Source: Flavobacteriaceae bacterium
GTDB lineage: Bacteria; Bacteroidota; Bacteroidia; Flavobacteriales; Flavobacteriaceae
Assembly: GCA_013001285.1 (NCBI GenBank)
Contig: JABDMU010000029.1
Coordinates: 16,954-80,953, forward strand
DNA: 64,000 bases
Reading direction: 5' to 3'
The position numbers and the translations under genes were made by a program. The notes beneath the pieces were generated by a model. That model saw nothing but the letters and a program-made list of their open reading frames with translations. It was not told where the DNA came from and made no database searches. Positions 37,598-46,422 of the stretch are shown here, one piece after another. Within the stretch, counting starts at the first letter, position 1; each line of letters starts with the position of its first letter.

Positions 37598-37605
37598 CAA
37601 AGATA
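37598..37605 (-). promoter_or_regulatory. Putative -7 box of the metallophosphoesterase promoter
   Basis: The minus strand reads TATCTTTG, an exact TAnnTTTG match, in the 41-base gap after the GH2 gene. No convincing -33 element is seen. Confidence 0.5.
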
Positions 37606-37622
37606 TTAAATCAGAAATCTGA

Positions 37623-40085
37623 CTATCTTATTAAATTGTTAAACGTTTTAATTTTCAATGCATCAATCTGAGTCGATTTTGATTTAAAATGTACAATCTT
37701 GGCCTCATTGGGTAACAGATCAAAGAAGTTGTCACTGAATTTACCATGAACATTTGTGCTTAAAAAGACATCTTTTTGAAACACGTTGGATTTTAAATGA
37801 ATCTCAAAACCATTGTCTACTTTTACGATTTTCTGCACAATTGTGGCTGTGGGTAAAATCAAATCTTTTGGTTTTGCTAAATAGAATATTGATGTTTCGG
37901 AATTGAAACTAGCCACAACCATATGTTTATTTGGGTTGATTTTTAGTTCTTTCAAATCAAGGCTATGTACCCTTCGCGAAGTTCCTGCCTGAGCTGTGAC
38001 CTCTTTTGATTCTTCATGTATGATCTTTCCATAAAAATCCTGAATCGTTAAGGTGAGCATACCTTGATCATCTCTTAACTCATCATTAACAATGAAGGTC
38101 GATAAATTATCTTCCGAAAGTTCTGAAGAGATCAATATGTTCTTAAATGATCGTTTTGCTTTATAATGCAGAGCCTTCCAATTACCTAAAAAATCGATAC
38201 TTGACCATGAAACGGCAGGCCAACAATCATTAAGTTGCCAATATAATGTTCCCATATTGTATGGTCTTGCTCTTCGATGCGCTTCAATGCCTTTGCCGAT
38301 CCCATAAGCTTGTAACAATTGACTTAAATAAATATAATCTTCTGGATTCTTCGACAGTGGAAAATCCCGTTGCATATATGCTTCTATAATTTGAAAACCG
38401 CGTGAATGTTTTTGATGATTTTTAAATCCATTAGTCGAAATATCTAAAGTGTCTAATTGATTCATATAGGAAATAGTCTCCTTACTCGGGAATGACTGAA
38501 ATCCGAATTCACTCATAAATCGTGGCACATTTTTTTCAAGATGTTCAAATGGATAGCCATCATGCCAAATCCACCAATCGTGAGCATCGCCTTCAAATTT
38601 ATATTTAGGATTTCCACGGCCATACTTCGGTGAACTTTCCCAATAATCAGTATCCGTTAAATTGGCAACTGTATTTGGCAGAATTGAATCGAATACCTTT
38701 AAATAGTTCTTCCAGATTTCAACTTTTTCTTCATCACTTCTGTTAGCTTGCCATCCCCATCGGTGCCAGCCTTCAGAGTTTTCATTATTGCCACACCATA
38801 AAGCGATCGATGCATGTTTTCGTAATCGTTTGACATTATATTCGGCTTCCAACCTAACATTTGTTAAGAATTCTTCATCACCAGGATACATAGCACAAGC
38901 AAACATGAAATCTTGCCAAATTAATATGCCCTTCTCATCACACAGATCATAAAAAATCGAATTCTCATAAATACCACCACCCCAAACTCGAAGCATATTC
39001 ATATTGGCCTCAACAACATCCTCTAGCAATTGATTGTAATCCTCCTTTTTAACTTTATTTTGCAAGCTATTTTGAGGAATATAATTCGCACCTTTTACAT
39101 ATACAGGAACATCATTCACTTTAAAATAAAAAGATTCTCCAAGACTGTCTTTTTCAGTGACCAAATCAATTGATCTCAATCCTTTTTTAAACTTAAGGGT
39201 ATCCAGTATTGTCTTTTTATAACGAAGGATAAATTTTAGTTCATATTGGTAGGGATCACCAAGATTATGGGGCCACCATAGTTTCGGATTGTTTATTGTG
39301 AATTCATAGCTTCCGGTAGTGTTTAATTGATGAGTGGAATTTATGGTGTCGTTGACTAAAATATCTAAATACTTGTTTTCAAGATGTTCAGCTGCAACAG
39401 CAACATGGGCTTTTAATTTAGCTTCGTTAGACTCTAAGGTGTTTTGTTGAATATAAACATCTCTGATCTTTGCATCATTCCAACCTAATAAGCTTACCGG
39501 CCGCCATATGCCACTCGTATTAAGTTTCGGTCCCCAATCCCAGCCATATTGAAATTGGGCTTTTCTTGTAAAAATACGATTCCCTTCAGGCAAGGCATAT
39601 GGTAATTTTGCCTTTGCTCTTTCTTCATGAATACCTGTGTTTTCAAACACTATTTTGAGATCGTTTTTGGACTTCAACAATGGTTTTACCGGAATACTAT
39701 AGGATCGAAATGCGTTATTGGTATTTAAAATAAGACTGTCATTTAAAAAAACCTCAGCATATGTGTCAAGACCATCAAAGGTCAGTTCAATATGCTGCTT
39801 ATCAAGTAGCGCTTCGGAACATGAAAATTGAGTTTTATACACCCAGTCTTTTTCGAAAACCCATTGTACATTTTTTTCATTATCTCCAATAAAAGGATCT
39901 GTAATCACTTCGTTTTCTAGAAGGTCTGAGATAACATTTCCTGGAACCTCCGCTGGGATCCAAACCGAATCACCTAACATTTTAAATTGCCAAGAACTAT
40001 TTATGATTATTTTTTCTGGAGTGTCAAACTTTTCCTTACAGCCAAAAATCAATACAAACAGAAATAATACAATTTTAGGCCTCAT
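37623..40085 (-). CDS. GH2 beta-mannosidase, lipoprotein
   Basis: An exo-beta-mannosidase of glycoside hydrolase family 2, expected to remove the beta-1,4-linked core mannose from Man-GlcNAc. The 820 residues begin with a lipoprotein signal (Cys16 in LIFGCKEK) and contain the jelly-roll, immunoglobulin-like and TIM-barrel domains of the family. The acid/base is Glu435 in WCGNNENSEGW and the nucleophile is Glu526 in FMSEFGFQSF; the 91-residue spacing fits beta-mannosidases better than beta-galactosidases. The RVWGGGIYE motif before the barrel core supports this. It overlaps cutC by 11 bases and ends the GH20-cutC-GH2 operon. Confidence 0.93.
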   Translation of the reverse strand: MRPKIVLFLFVLIFGCKEKFDTPEKIIINSSWQFKMLGDSVWIPAEVPGNVISDLLENEVITDPFIGDNEKNVQWVFEKDWVYKTQFSCSEALLDKQHIELTFDGLDTYAEVFLNDSLILNTNNAFRSYSIPVKPLLKSKNDLKIVFENTGIHEERAKAKLPYALPEGNRIFTRKAQFQYGWDWGPKLNTSGIWRPVSLLGWNDAKIRDVYIQQNTLESNEAKLKAHVAVAAEHLENKYLDILVNDTINSTHQLNTTGSYEFTINNPKLWWPHNLGDPYQYELKFILRYKKTILDTLKFKKGLRSIDLVTEKDSLGESFYFKVNDVPVYVKGANYIPQNSLQNKVKKEDYNQLLEDVVEANMNMLRVWGGGIYENSIFYDLCDEKGILIWQDFMFACAMYPGDEEFLTNVRLEAEYNVKRLRKHASIALWCGNNENSEGWHRWGWQANRSDEEKVEIWKNYLKVFDSILPNTVANLTDTDYWESSPKYGRGNPKYKFEGDAHDWWIWHDGYPFEHLEKNVPRFMSEFGFQSFPSKETISYMNQLDTLDISTNGFKNHQKHSRGFQIIEAYMQRDFPLSKNPEDYIYLSQLLQAYGIGKGIEAHRRARPYNMGTLYWQLNDCWPAVSWSSIDFLGNWKALHYKAKRSFKNILISSELSEDNLSTFIVNDELRDDQGMLTLTIQDFYGKIIHEESKEVTAQAGTSRRVHSLDLKELKINPNKHMVVASFNSETSIFYLAKPKDLILPTATIVQKIVKVDNGFEIHLKSNVFQKDVFLSTNVHGKFSDNFFDLLPNEAKIVHFKSKSTQIDALKIKTFNNLIR

Positions 40086-40791
40086 CTTTTATTGCATCTA
40101 GGATACCTCTTATTATTTTCTCATCGGAATATCGCATTTCATCATCTTCAAATAATTTTCCATCTTTAGAAACACATTCGCCTATTTTACAGAGCGCCGC
40201 AGCATGAATCTCATTAAATCCAGCCTCTTTAAATTTTATTGCGTTAGATGGATTGATGCCGCCACCAGGCATGATCTCTATTTTGTTATTTGCAATCACT
40301 CTTAGCTCCTTTAATAAATCAAGACCCTTGTAGGCATAATATTCTTGTCCAGAGCTTAATAATCTATCGGCTCCCAAGTCAATCAAATCGATTACGGCTT
40401 TTTTGGGATCAGTAAGAAGATCGAAAGCGCGATGAAATGTAAACGGTAAAGGAAGAGACATTTCTATCAAAGCTTTTGTTTGTTCAATATGCACAGCATA
40501 ATCTTGAGTTACTGATCCAGATACAATACCAGCACATCCCATTTCTTTTGCCAATAAGAGATCTGATGTCATCATTTCAAATTCGTCATCTGAATATGTA
40601 AAATTGCCTGGTCGAGGCCGAATGAGCACAAAAACAGGAATGTTAAGATCAGCCAAAACCTTTTTTATCAATCCAAAGGATGGTGTTAGACCACCAACTT
40701 CAAGATCGACACAAAGTTCAATACGATGCGCTCCAGCATTTTGAGCTGCAATAGCCGATTGATATGAATTTGCACAAACTTCTAAGATCAT
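40075..40791 (-). CDS. cutC: CutC family TIM-barrel protein
   Basis: The 238 residues match the CutC family throughout: EVCANSYQSA at the start, GAHRIELCVDLEVGGLTPS, VFVLIRPRPGNF, TFHRAFDL, DRLLSSG and IMPGGGI. The family was named for copper homeostasis in E. coli, but that role is disputed and the fold, with its conserved polar pocket, looks enzymatic. Here it is sandwiched in an operon between a hexosaminidase (2 bases upstream) and a beta-mannosidase (11-base overlap), which hints at a role in sugar metabolism rather than copper. No signal peptide is present, so it is cytoplasmic, unlike the flanking lipoproteins. Confidence 0.93.
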   Translation of the reverse strand: MILEVCANSYQSAIAAQNAGAHRIELCVDLEVGGLTPSFGLIKKVLADLNIPVFVLIRPRPGNFTYSDDEFEMMTSDLLLAKEMGCAGIVSGSVTQDYAVHIEQTKALIEMSLPLPFTFHRAFDLLTDPKKAVIDLIDLGADRLLSSGQEYYAYKGLDLLKELRVIANNKIEIMPGGGINPSNAIKFKEAGFNEIHAAALCKIGECVSKDGKLFEDDEMRYSDEKIIRGILDAIKDEA

Positions 40792-40793
40792 AT

Positions 40794-43076
40794 TTAATTG
40801 ATACTAATTTCGTCAATAAAGGTCCATGCTTTATTGCCAGCACCTTGTCTTTTTTCTGGGATAATTCCAAAATTAGGGATTTTAAAAATTATCGTCTTAG
40901 CACGAATCTTTTCAAATTCTTCATTGATATTGGCAATAATTGATTCTCCAGCATTAATTTTAATTAATTTAGATATGACTTGGTCTTCAGTAATAAATTC
41001 AATAATTATTTCCTTTGGTGCATAGATCCATTGTCCTTGTCCGTTATGGAATCGCGTCTTTATACTAGTGACCTCAATATCGTCTTCAAAATCAATAGTG
41101 ATCCTTAAATCATCGCCCCAAAATCCTAGCCATTCTTTATCACCATAACGATTATCACTTCCAACAATCCCATTAATAAGTCCGTTTTTTCCACTTCCTG
41201 AATAGGCACTGTGCGGTTCTACGTTTAATTTAATTTTTTGACCAACAGCTTTATGAAAATTGATGTTCTGTTCAAATGTTGCTCCTAATTTTTTTTCTTT
41301 TTTGAAAACTGCTGCTCTTATATCTGTATCAGAATCGATCCAGATTTGTTCATCATATAATGAAGATTCAAAAGTGGGTTCGGTGCCATCAGTTGAAAAC
41401 CGTATGTCCTTATTTTTTGTTAAGGTTTCCAACTTATAAAATACACCGTCTTGAGTTGAAACTAAATGTCCCTCAACTTCGTATAAGTGATTGGCATAAT
41501 TAATATTCAATGCTTCTAATCGTTCGTGAAAATTTTCTAATCTTTCCACGAAATGACTGTAATTTTTCTGATCTTCATTAGACCAGAGCACCTCACACAT
41601 AGCCAATATTCTTGGGAAGGCCATGTATTCAACTTTAGCATCGGTAGGCATGTATTCTGTCCAAATATTTCCCTGTGCTCCTAAAACGTATTTCGATTCC
41701 TCCTGATTTAATTCTTCAGGAATCGGATTGAAATGATATACTTTTTCTAGCGGAAGAAATCCACCTATAGCAAGAGGTTCATTTTCATTATCAGATTGGT
41801 AATAATCGAAATAACAATGTGAAGTGGGTGTCATAATAACCTGATGCTTTTTTTTCGCAGCTTCAATTGCACCATTCATGCCACGCCATGACATGACTGT
41901 GGCATTCGGCGCTAACCCGCCTTCCAAAATTTCGTCCCACCCAATTATTTGTCTGCCTTTACTATTTAAATAAGACTCGATTCTAGAAATGAAATAGTTT
42001 TGCAGTTCATGTTCATCTTTAAGCCCTTCTGATCGAATCCTTTTTTGACATTCAGAACAAGCCTTCCAATTTGTTTTTGGTGCTTCGTCTCCTCCAATAT
42101 GAATGTACTCACTTGGAAACAAAGCAATAACTTCGTCAAGAACAGCTTCTAAAAATTCGAAAGTTTGTTCTTTACTGCAATAAATATGTTCAAAAACACC
42201 CCATTTTGTAGCCACATCCACTTGTCTACCTGTACACCCTAATTCTGGATAGGCTGAAATTGCGGCTTGCGAATGGCCAGGCATTTCAATCTCGGGAATG
42301 ATTGTTACATGTCGCTTCAATGCATAAGCAACAATTTCTTTTACTTCTTCTTGAGAATAATAGCCTCCATAACGTTGGCCATCAAATTGATGAGGCTGAT
42401 CACTGTAATGTCCGATCAGGGTTTCATTTCGGAATGCAGCGATCTCGTTGAGTTTCGGATATGTTTTGATTTCTATCCGCCAGCCTTGATCCTCGGTAAG
42501 ATGCCAGTGAAACGTGTTCATTTTCAGCATGGCCAAAGCATCTATGTATTTTTTAATGAACGCAACTGAATACATATGCCGTCCTACATCCAGATGCATT
42601 CCACGATATTTGAATCGAGGATAATCTTCGATGATCTGACACGGAATTTTTATAGGTTCGACATTAGCGCCTCCCTTTTCTAAATCTGAAGGCATTAATT
42701 GTCTTAACGTTTGTACTGCATAAAAAGCGCCTTGATCACTTGTTGCCTTTATTTTTATTTTATTTGCTGTGATCTCTAAAGAATAGCCTTCCGAATTTTT
42801 TATGTTGGGGTCAAGAATAAACTCAATATTGGCATTATCTTCATTCTTTAATACGCTTCCTTTAGCAATAAAATTTTTCAAAAAATTGCCAGAAATATTA
42901 AATTCATCAGGAAAATTGATCGTGGTAGAACCATCCAATTTAAATTGTCCTTCATTAAGAATTTGACTTTGTGGCAATGGAATAACATAAGAATTTAAGC
43001 GAACATCGTTGGTCTTTTGACAGCAAAATAACAACTGTATAAAAAGGGTAAGACCAACTATTTTCTTGATAGGCAT
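40794..43076 (-). CDS. GH20 beta-N-acetylhexosaminidase, lipoprotein
   Basis: This exo-enzyme removes terminal beta-linked GlcNAc or GalNAc by substrate-assisted catalysis. The 760-residue protein has a lipoprotein signal (Cys18-Cys19 in LLFCCQK), a GH20b N-terminal domain, and the catalytic barrel with YRGMHLDVGRH, FHWHLTEDQGWR and HIGGDEAPKTNW, where Asp330-Glu331 are the catalytic pair. After the barrel come a chitobiase-type C-terminal region (RFSTDGTEPT) and a discoidin-like domain that ends WTFIDEISIN. It heads the minus-strand operon and is divergent from GH92 with only 41 bases between the start codons. Confidence 0.95.
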   Translation of the reverse strand: MPIKKIVGLTLFIQLLFCCQKTNDVRLNSYVIPLPQSQILNEGQFKLDGSTTINFPDEFNISGNFLKNFIAKGSVLKNEDNANIEFILDPNIKNSEGYSLEITANKIKIKATSDQGAFYAVQTLRQLMPSDLEKGGANVEPIKIPCQIIEDYPRFKYRGMHLDVGRHMYSVAFIKKYIDALAMLKMNTFHWHLTEDQGWRIEIKTYPKLNEIAAFRNETLIGHYSDQPHQFDGQRYGGYYSQEEVKEIVAYALKRHVTIIPEIEMPGHSQAAISAYPELGCTGRQVDVATKWGVFEHIYCSKEQTFEFLEAVLDEVIALFPSEYIHIGGDEAPKTNWKACSECQKRIRSEGLKDEHELQNYFISRIESYLNSKGRQIIGWDEILEGGLAPNATVMSWRGMNGAIEAAKKKHQVIMTPTSHCYFDYYQSDNENEPLAIGGFLPLEKVYHFNPIPEELNQEESKYVLGAQGNIWTEYMPTDAKVEYMAFPRILAMCEVLWSNEDQKNYSHFVERLENFHERLEALNINYANHLYEVEGHLVSTQDGVFYKLETLTKNKDIRFSTDGTEPTFESSLYDEQIWIDSDTDIRAAVFKKEKKLGATFEQNINFHKAVGQKIKLNVEPHSAYSGSGKNGLINGIVGSDNRYGDKEWLGFWGDDLRITIDFEDDIEVTSIKTRFHNGQGQWIYAPKEIIIEFITEDQVISKLIKINAGESIIANINEEFEKIRAKTIIFKIPNFGIIPEKRQGAGNKAWTFIDEISIN

Positions 43077-43117
43077 TTTAGTATATTAGATGCTTTAAAG
43101 TTAGGAATCTATTTTTA

Positions 43118-46051
43118 ATGAAATTATATCCATTCTTCATTTTTCTTATTATTATTTCTGTATCGGGATGTTTGAGTTCAACCGATAAAACCCCTGCCCA
43201 AAAAGACCAGCAATTAATCTCCTATGTCAATCCGTTTATAGGAACCGGAGGTCACGGTCATACTTATCCAGGAGCAACAATGCCATTTGGTATGATGCAA
43301 TTGAGTCCTGATACACGACTAGATGGTTGGGATGGATGCTCAGGCTACCATTATAGCGATGACTACATCTATGGATTTTCACACACACATTTAAGTGGAA
43401 CTGGGGTTTCTGACTATGGTGACATATTATTAATGCCAACAAATGAGATCGTTTTTAACAACGGTTCCGATGGCAAAAAAGGATATCGCGATCATTTTTC
43501 GCATGATAATGAAATTGCCGAACCTGGGTTTTATAAAGTGCACTTAGATTCAACCAATATCGATGTAGAATTGACCGTTTCTAAAAGAAGTGGAATGCAT
43601 AAATATCAATTCCCATCGGCAGAAAATCAAGTGGTTATATTAGATCTAATTCATCGTGATAAAGTGTTGGATGCAAAAATTGAAAAGATCTCTGATACTG
43701 AAATTCAAGGGTATCGCTTTTCGGATGCTTGGGCAACCGACCAACGCTTATTTTTCTATTTCAAAACATCTCATCCATTTACCGACATGTTGCAGTCGCC
43801 TCCCAAATATGGCATGCCAGGGGGTAGAAAAACAGCCTTAACTTTTATTAATCCCAATAACGAACCTGTTTATATTAAAATTGGTATCTCTGCGGTTGAT
43901 GTGGCAGGAGCCAAAAAGAATCTCGAAGCAGAAATTGCGGATAAATCATTTGAACAGGTAAAAAAGGAAGCTCAAGATCTTTGGGAAAAACAACTAGAAA
44001 AGATAATAATTGAGAGTGATAATTTAGATTATAAAACTAATTTCTATACTGCGCTTTACCATACCATGCTTGCTCCTAATCTTTATCAAGATGTGGATGG
44101 CAAATATCGTGGAATGGATCTCAATATTCACCAAACAACTGCATTTGATTATTACACTGTTTTCTCTCTTTGGGACACCTACAGAGCGGCTCATCCACTT
44201 TACACAATTATTGAACAAGAACGAACCAATGATTTCATTAAGACCTTCATTTCAAAATATCAAGAAGGAGGTATCATGCCAATTTGGGATCTTTCTGCAA
44301 ATTATACAGGTTGTATGATCGGTTATCATGCCGTTCCAGTAATTGCAGATGCCTATTTAAAAGGCATTAAAAATTATGATGTTGAGAAAGCATTTGAAGC
44401 CATGAAACATAGTGCTTCACAAAATAAATTGGGTCTGGAATCCTATAAAAAATACGGGTTTATTCCTGTTGAGGAGGAAAGCGAATCGGTATCTAAAACC
44501 TTAGAATATGCCTATGACGATTGGACCATTGCTCAAATGGCTAAATCTCTAGGAAAAAGTGATGATTATAAATATTATTTACAACGCGCCCAGAACTATA
44601 AGAATGTTTTCGATCCTGAGACGCAATTCATGAGAGGCAGATTTCGAAATACCTGGTTTTCACCTTTTGATCCTTATGAGGTCAATTTTAATTATACCGA
44701 AGCTAATGCTTGGCAATACAGTTATTACGTTCCTCAAGATGTTTCTGGTTTTATGAATTTATTAGGAGGCAAAAAACAGTTGATAGCGCATTTAGATAAG
44801 TTATTTACTGCAGAAGCAGAAACCTCAGGAAGAGATCAGGCTGATATCACGGGATTAATAGGGCAATACGCTCATGGCAACGAACCAAGTCATCATATGG
44901 CATACCTTTATAATTATGCTGGTAGACCTGATAAAACGATGGAGAAAGTTCATAAAATATTGACAGAACTTTATCAAAATGCGCCTGATGGGATTTCGGG
45001 AAATGAAGACTGTGGCCAAATGAGTGCTTGGTACGTGTTTAGTTCTTTAGGGTTTTATCCGGTTACACCAGGATCAAATGACTATATAATTGGCACACCT
45101 TTGTTTAAAAAAGCAACCATCAATCTTGAAAGCGGAAAGCAATTCACCATTAATGCTCATAATTTAAGTAGTACTCATATTTATATTGAGAGCGCTCGAC
45201 TTAACAACAGTAAATTAGAAAGCACATTTATTACCCATGAGGATATAATGAACGGTGGCGTCTTAGACTTTTATATGACCGATAATCCGGCAATCTGGGG
45301 AAGTCGCGAGGGTAGCGAACCTATTTCTTCAATAGATGAGCAACTTATTGTGCCTATGCCATATATTGCTGAAGGTCAGGTGGCGTTTAAAGGTGAAACA
45401 GAAGTTGTATTAAAAAACAGTGACAAAGAGGCATTAATTTTTTATCAATTGAATGATCAGGAATTTAAACAATATCAAGAGCCAATTAAGATCAAGGAGC
45501 CATTGGAGTTATCTGTTTATTCTGAAAAAAATGGAGTAAAAAGTGCCACTATGACGACGCAATTTTATAAGATCGATCCTAACATTAGTATCACCCTTGA
45601 AACTGAATATGCTAACCAATATAATGCAGGCGGTAATGATGCACTAATAGATGGCATTCTTGGCACACTGGATTTCAGAACAGGTACTTGGCAAGGCTAT
45701 TGGGATGAAGATCTCATCGCGACTATCGATCTTGGTTCAATAAAACCAATTTCAAATGTTTCGGTAAACTTTTTACAAGACCAAAGATCTTGGATCTTTT
45801 ATCCAACCGAAGTTAGCTGTTTTGTCTCAACGGATGGTATAAATTTTAAACTCTCTGAGAAAGTGCTCATTAATTCAACCTTGCAGTCTGAAAATTCAGA
45901 AATTAAAACCATTTCATTTAAGCAAGATCCTACAAATGGCCGTTATATAAAGATCATTGCAAAAAAATTAGGCGTCCTACCAGTGTGGCATCTGGGATAT
46001 GAGCATGATGGGCGGAGTTGGATATTTGTTGATGAAATCAGAATAAATTAA
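43118..46051 (+). CDS. GH92 exo-alpha-mannosidase, lipoprotein
   Basis: GH92 enzymes are calcium-dependent exo-alpha-mannosidases acting on N-glycans and fungal mannans, most often on alpha-1,2 bonds. The 977-residue protein has a lipoprotein signal (Cys18 in SVSGCLSS), the N-terminal beta-sandwich with PFIGTGGHGHTYPGA and HTHLSGTG, and the (alpha/alpha)6 barrel with GNEPSHHMAYLYNYAG and SGNEDCGQMSAWYVFSSLGFYP. An extra domain of about 150 residues at the C-terminus is discoidin-like and ends WIFVDEIRIN, almost like the tail of the GH20. Exact linkage specificity cannot be read from sequence alone. It leads an operon with the VOC, MFS and glycosylasparaginase genes. Confidence 0.95.
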   Translation: MKLYPFFIFLIIISVSGCLSSTDKTPAQKDQQLISYVNPFIGTGGHGHTYPGATMPFGMMQLSPDTRLDGWDGCSGYHYSDDYIYGFSHTHLSGTGVSDYGDILLMPTNEIVFNNGSDGKKGYRDHFSHDNEIAEPGFYKVHLDSTNIDVELTVSKRSGMHKYQFPSAENQVVILDLIHRDKVLDAKIEKISDTEIQGYRFSDAWATDQRLFFYFKTSHPFTDMLQSPPKYGMPGGRKTALTFINPNNEPVYIKIGISAVDVAGAKKNLEAEIADKSFEQVKKEAQDLWEKQLEKIIIESDNLDYKTNFYTALYHTMLAPNLYQDVDGKYRGMDLNIHQTTAFDYYTVFSLWDTYRAAHPLYTIIEQERTNDFIKTFISKYQEGGIMPIWDLSANYTGCMIGYHAVPVIADAYLKGIKNYDVEKAFEAMKHSASQNKLGLESYKKYGFIPVEEESESVSKTLEYAYDDWTIAQMAKSLGKSDDYKYYLQRAQNYKNVFDPETQFMRGRFRNTWFSPFDPYEVNFNYTEANAWQYSYYVPQDVSGFMNLLGGKKQLIAHLDKLFTAEAETSGRDQADITGLIGQYAHGNEPSHHMAYLYNYAGRPDKTMEKVHKILTELYQNAPDGISGNEDCGQMSAWYVFSSLGFYPVTPGSNDYIIGTPLFKKATINLESGKQFTINAHNLSSTHIYIESARLNNSKLESTFITHEDIMNGGVLDFYMTDNPAIWGSREGSEPISSIDEQLIVPMPYIAEGQVAFKGETEVVLKNSDKEALIFYQLNDQEFKQYQEPIKIKEPLELSVYSEKNGVKSATMTTQFYKIDPNISITLETEYANQYNAGGNDALIDGILGTLDFRTGTWQGYWDEDLIATIDLGSIKPISNVSVNFLQDQRSWIFYPTEVSCFVSTDGINFKLSEKVLINSTLQSENSEIKTISFKQDPTNGRYIKIIAKKLGVLPVWHLGYEHDGRSWIFVDEIRIN

Positions 46052-46054
46052 GCT

Positions 46055-46420
46055 ATGGCATTTAATTATTTAATACCCATGTTGGAAGTTGAAAATATGA
46101 ATGAAACTATTGCGTTTTATGAATCCACATTAGATTTTAAATGTGTTGGAAGAGATGGTAATTCCTGGGCTGTTATTCAAAAGGATGACATTTCTGTTAT
46201 GTTTTCTGCACGATTCAATAAAGAAGAATATCCACATACCATGTTAACCGGAAGTCTGTACATTTATACCGATGATATTGATGTGATCTGGCAAATTTTA
46301 AAAGACAAAGTGACCATATGTTATCCCATTGAAAATTTCGCTTATGGGATGCGTGAGTTTGCTATTTTCGATTGCAATGGGTATCGCATACAATTCGGAC
46401 AAGAACTCGATAAAAACTAA
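46055..46420 (+). CDS. VOC superfamily protein (glyoxalase/dioxygenase fold)
   Basis: The 121-residue cytoplasmic protein has the paired beta-alpha-beta-beta-beta pattern of the vicinal oxygen chelate fold: PMLEVENMNETIAFYESTL, then WAVIQKDDISVMF, then YIYTDDIDVIWQIL and FAIFDCNGYRIQFGQ. Metal ligands typical of glyoxalase I are only partly evident (a Glu in the last strand region is replaced by Gln), so it may be a binding protein rather than an enzyme. It starts 3 bases after GH92 and ends 2 before the MFS gene, so it is clearly part of the glycan operon. Function unknown. Confidence 0.88.
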   Translation: MAFNYLIPMLEVENMNETIAFYESTLDFKCVGRDGNSWAVIQKDDISVMFSARFNKEEYPHTMLTGSLYIYTDDIDVIWQILKDKVTICYPIENFAYGMREFAIFDCNGYRIQFGQELDKN

Positions 46421-46422
46421 AT

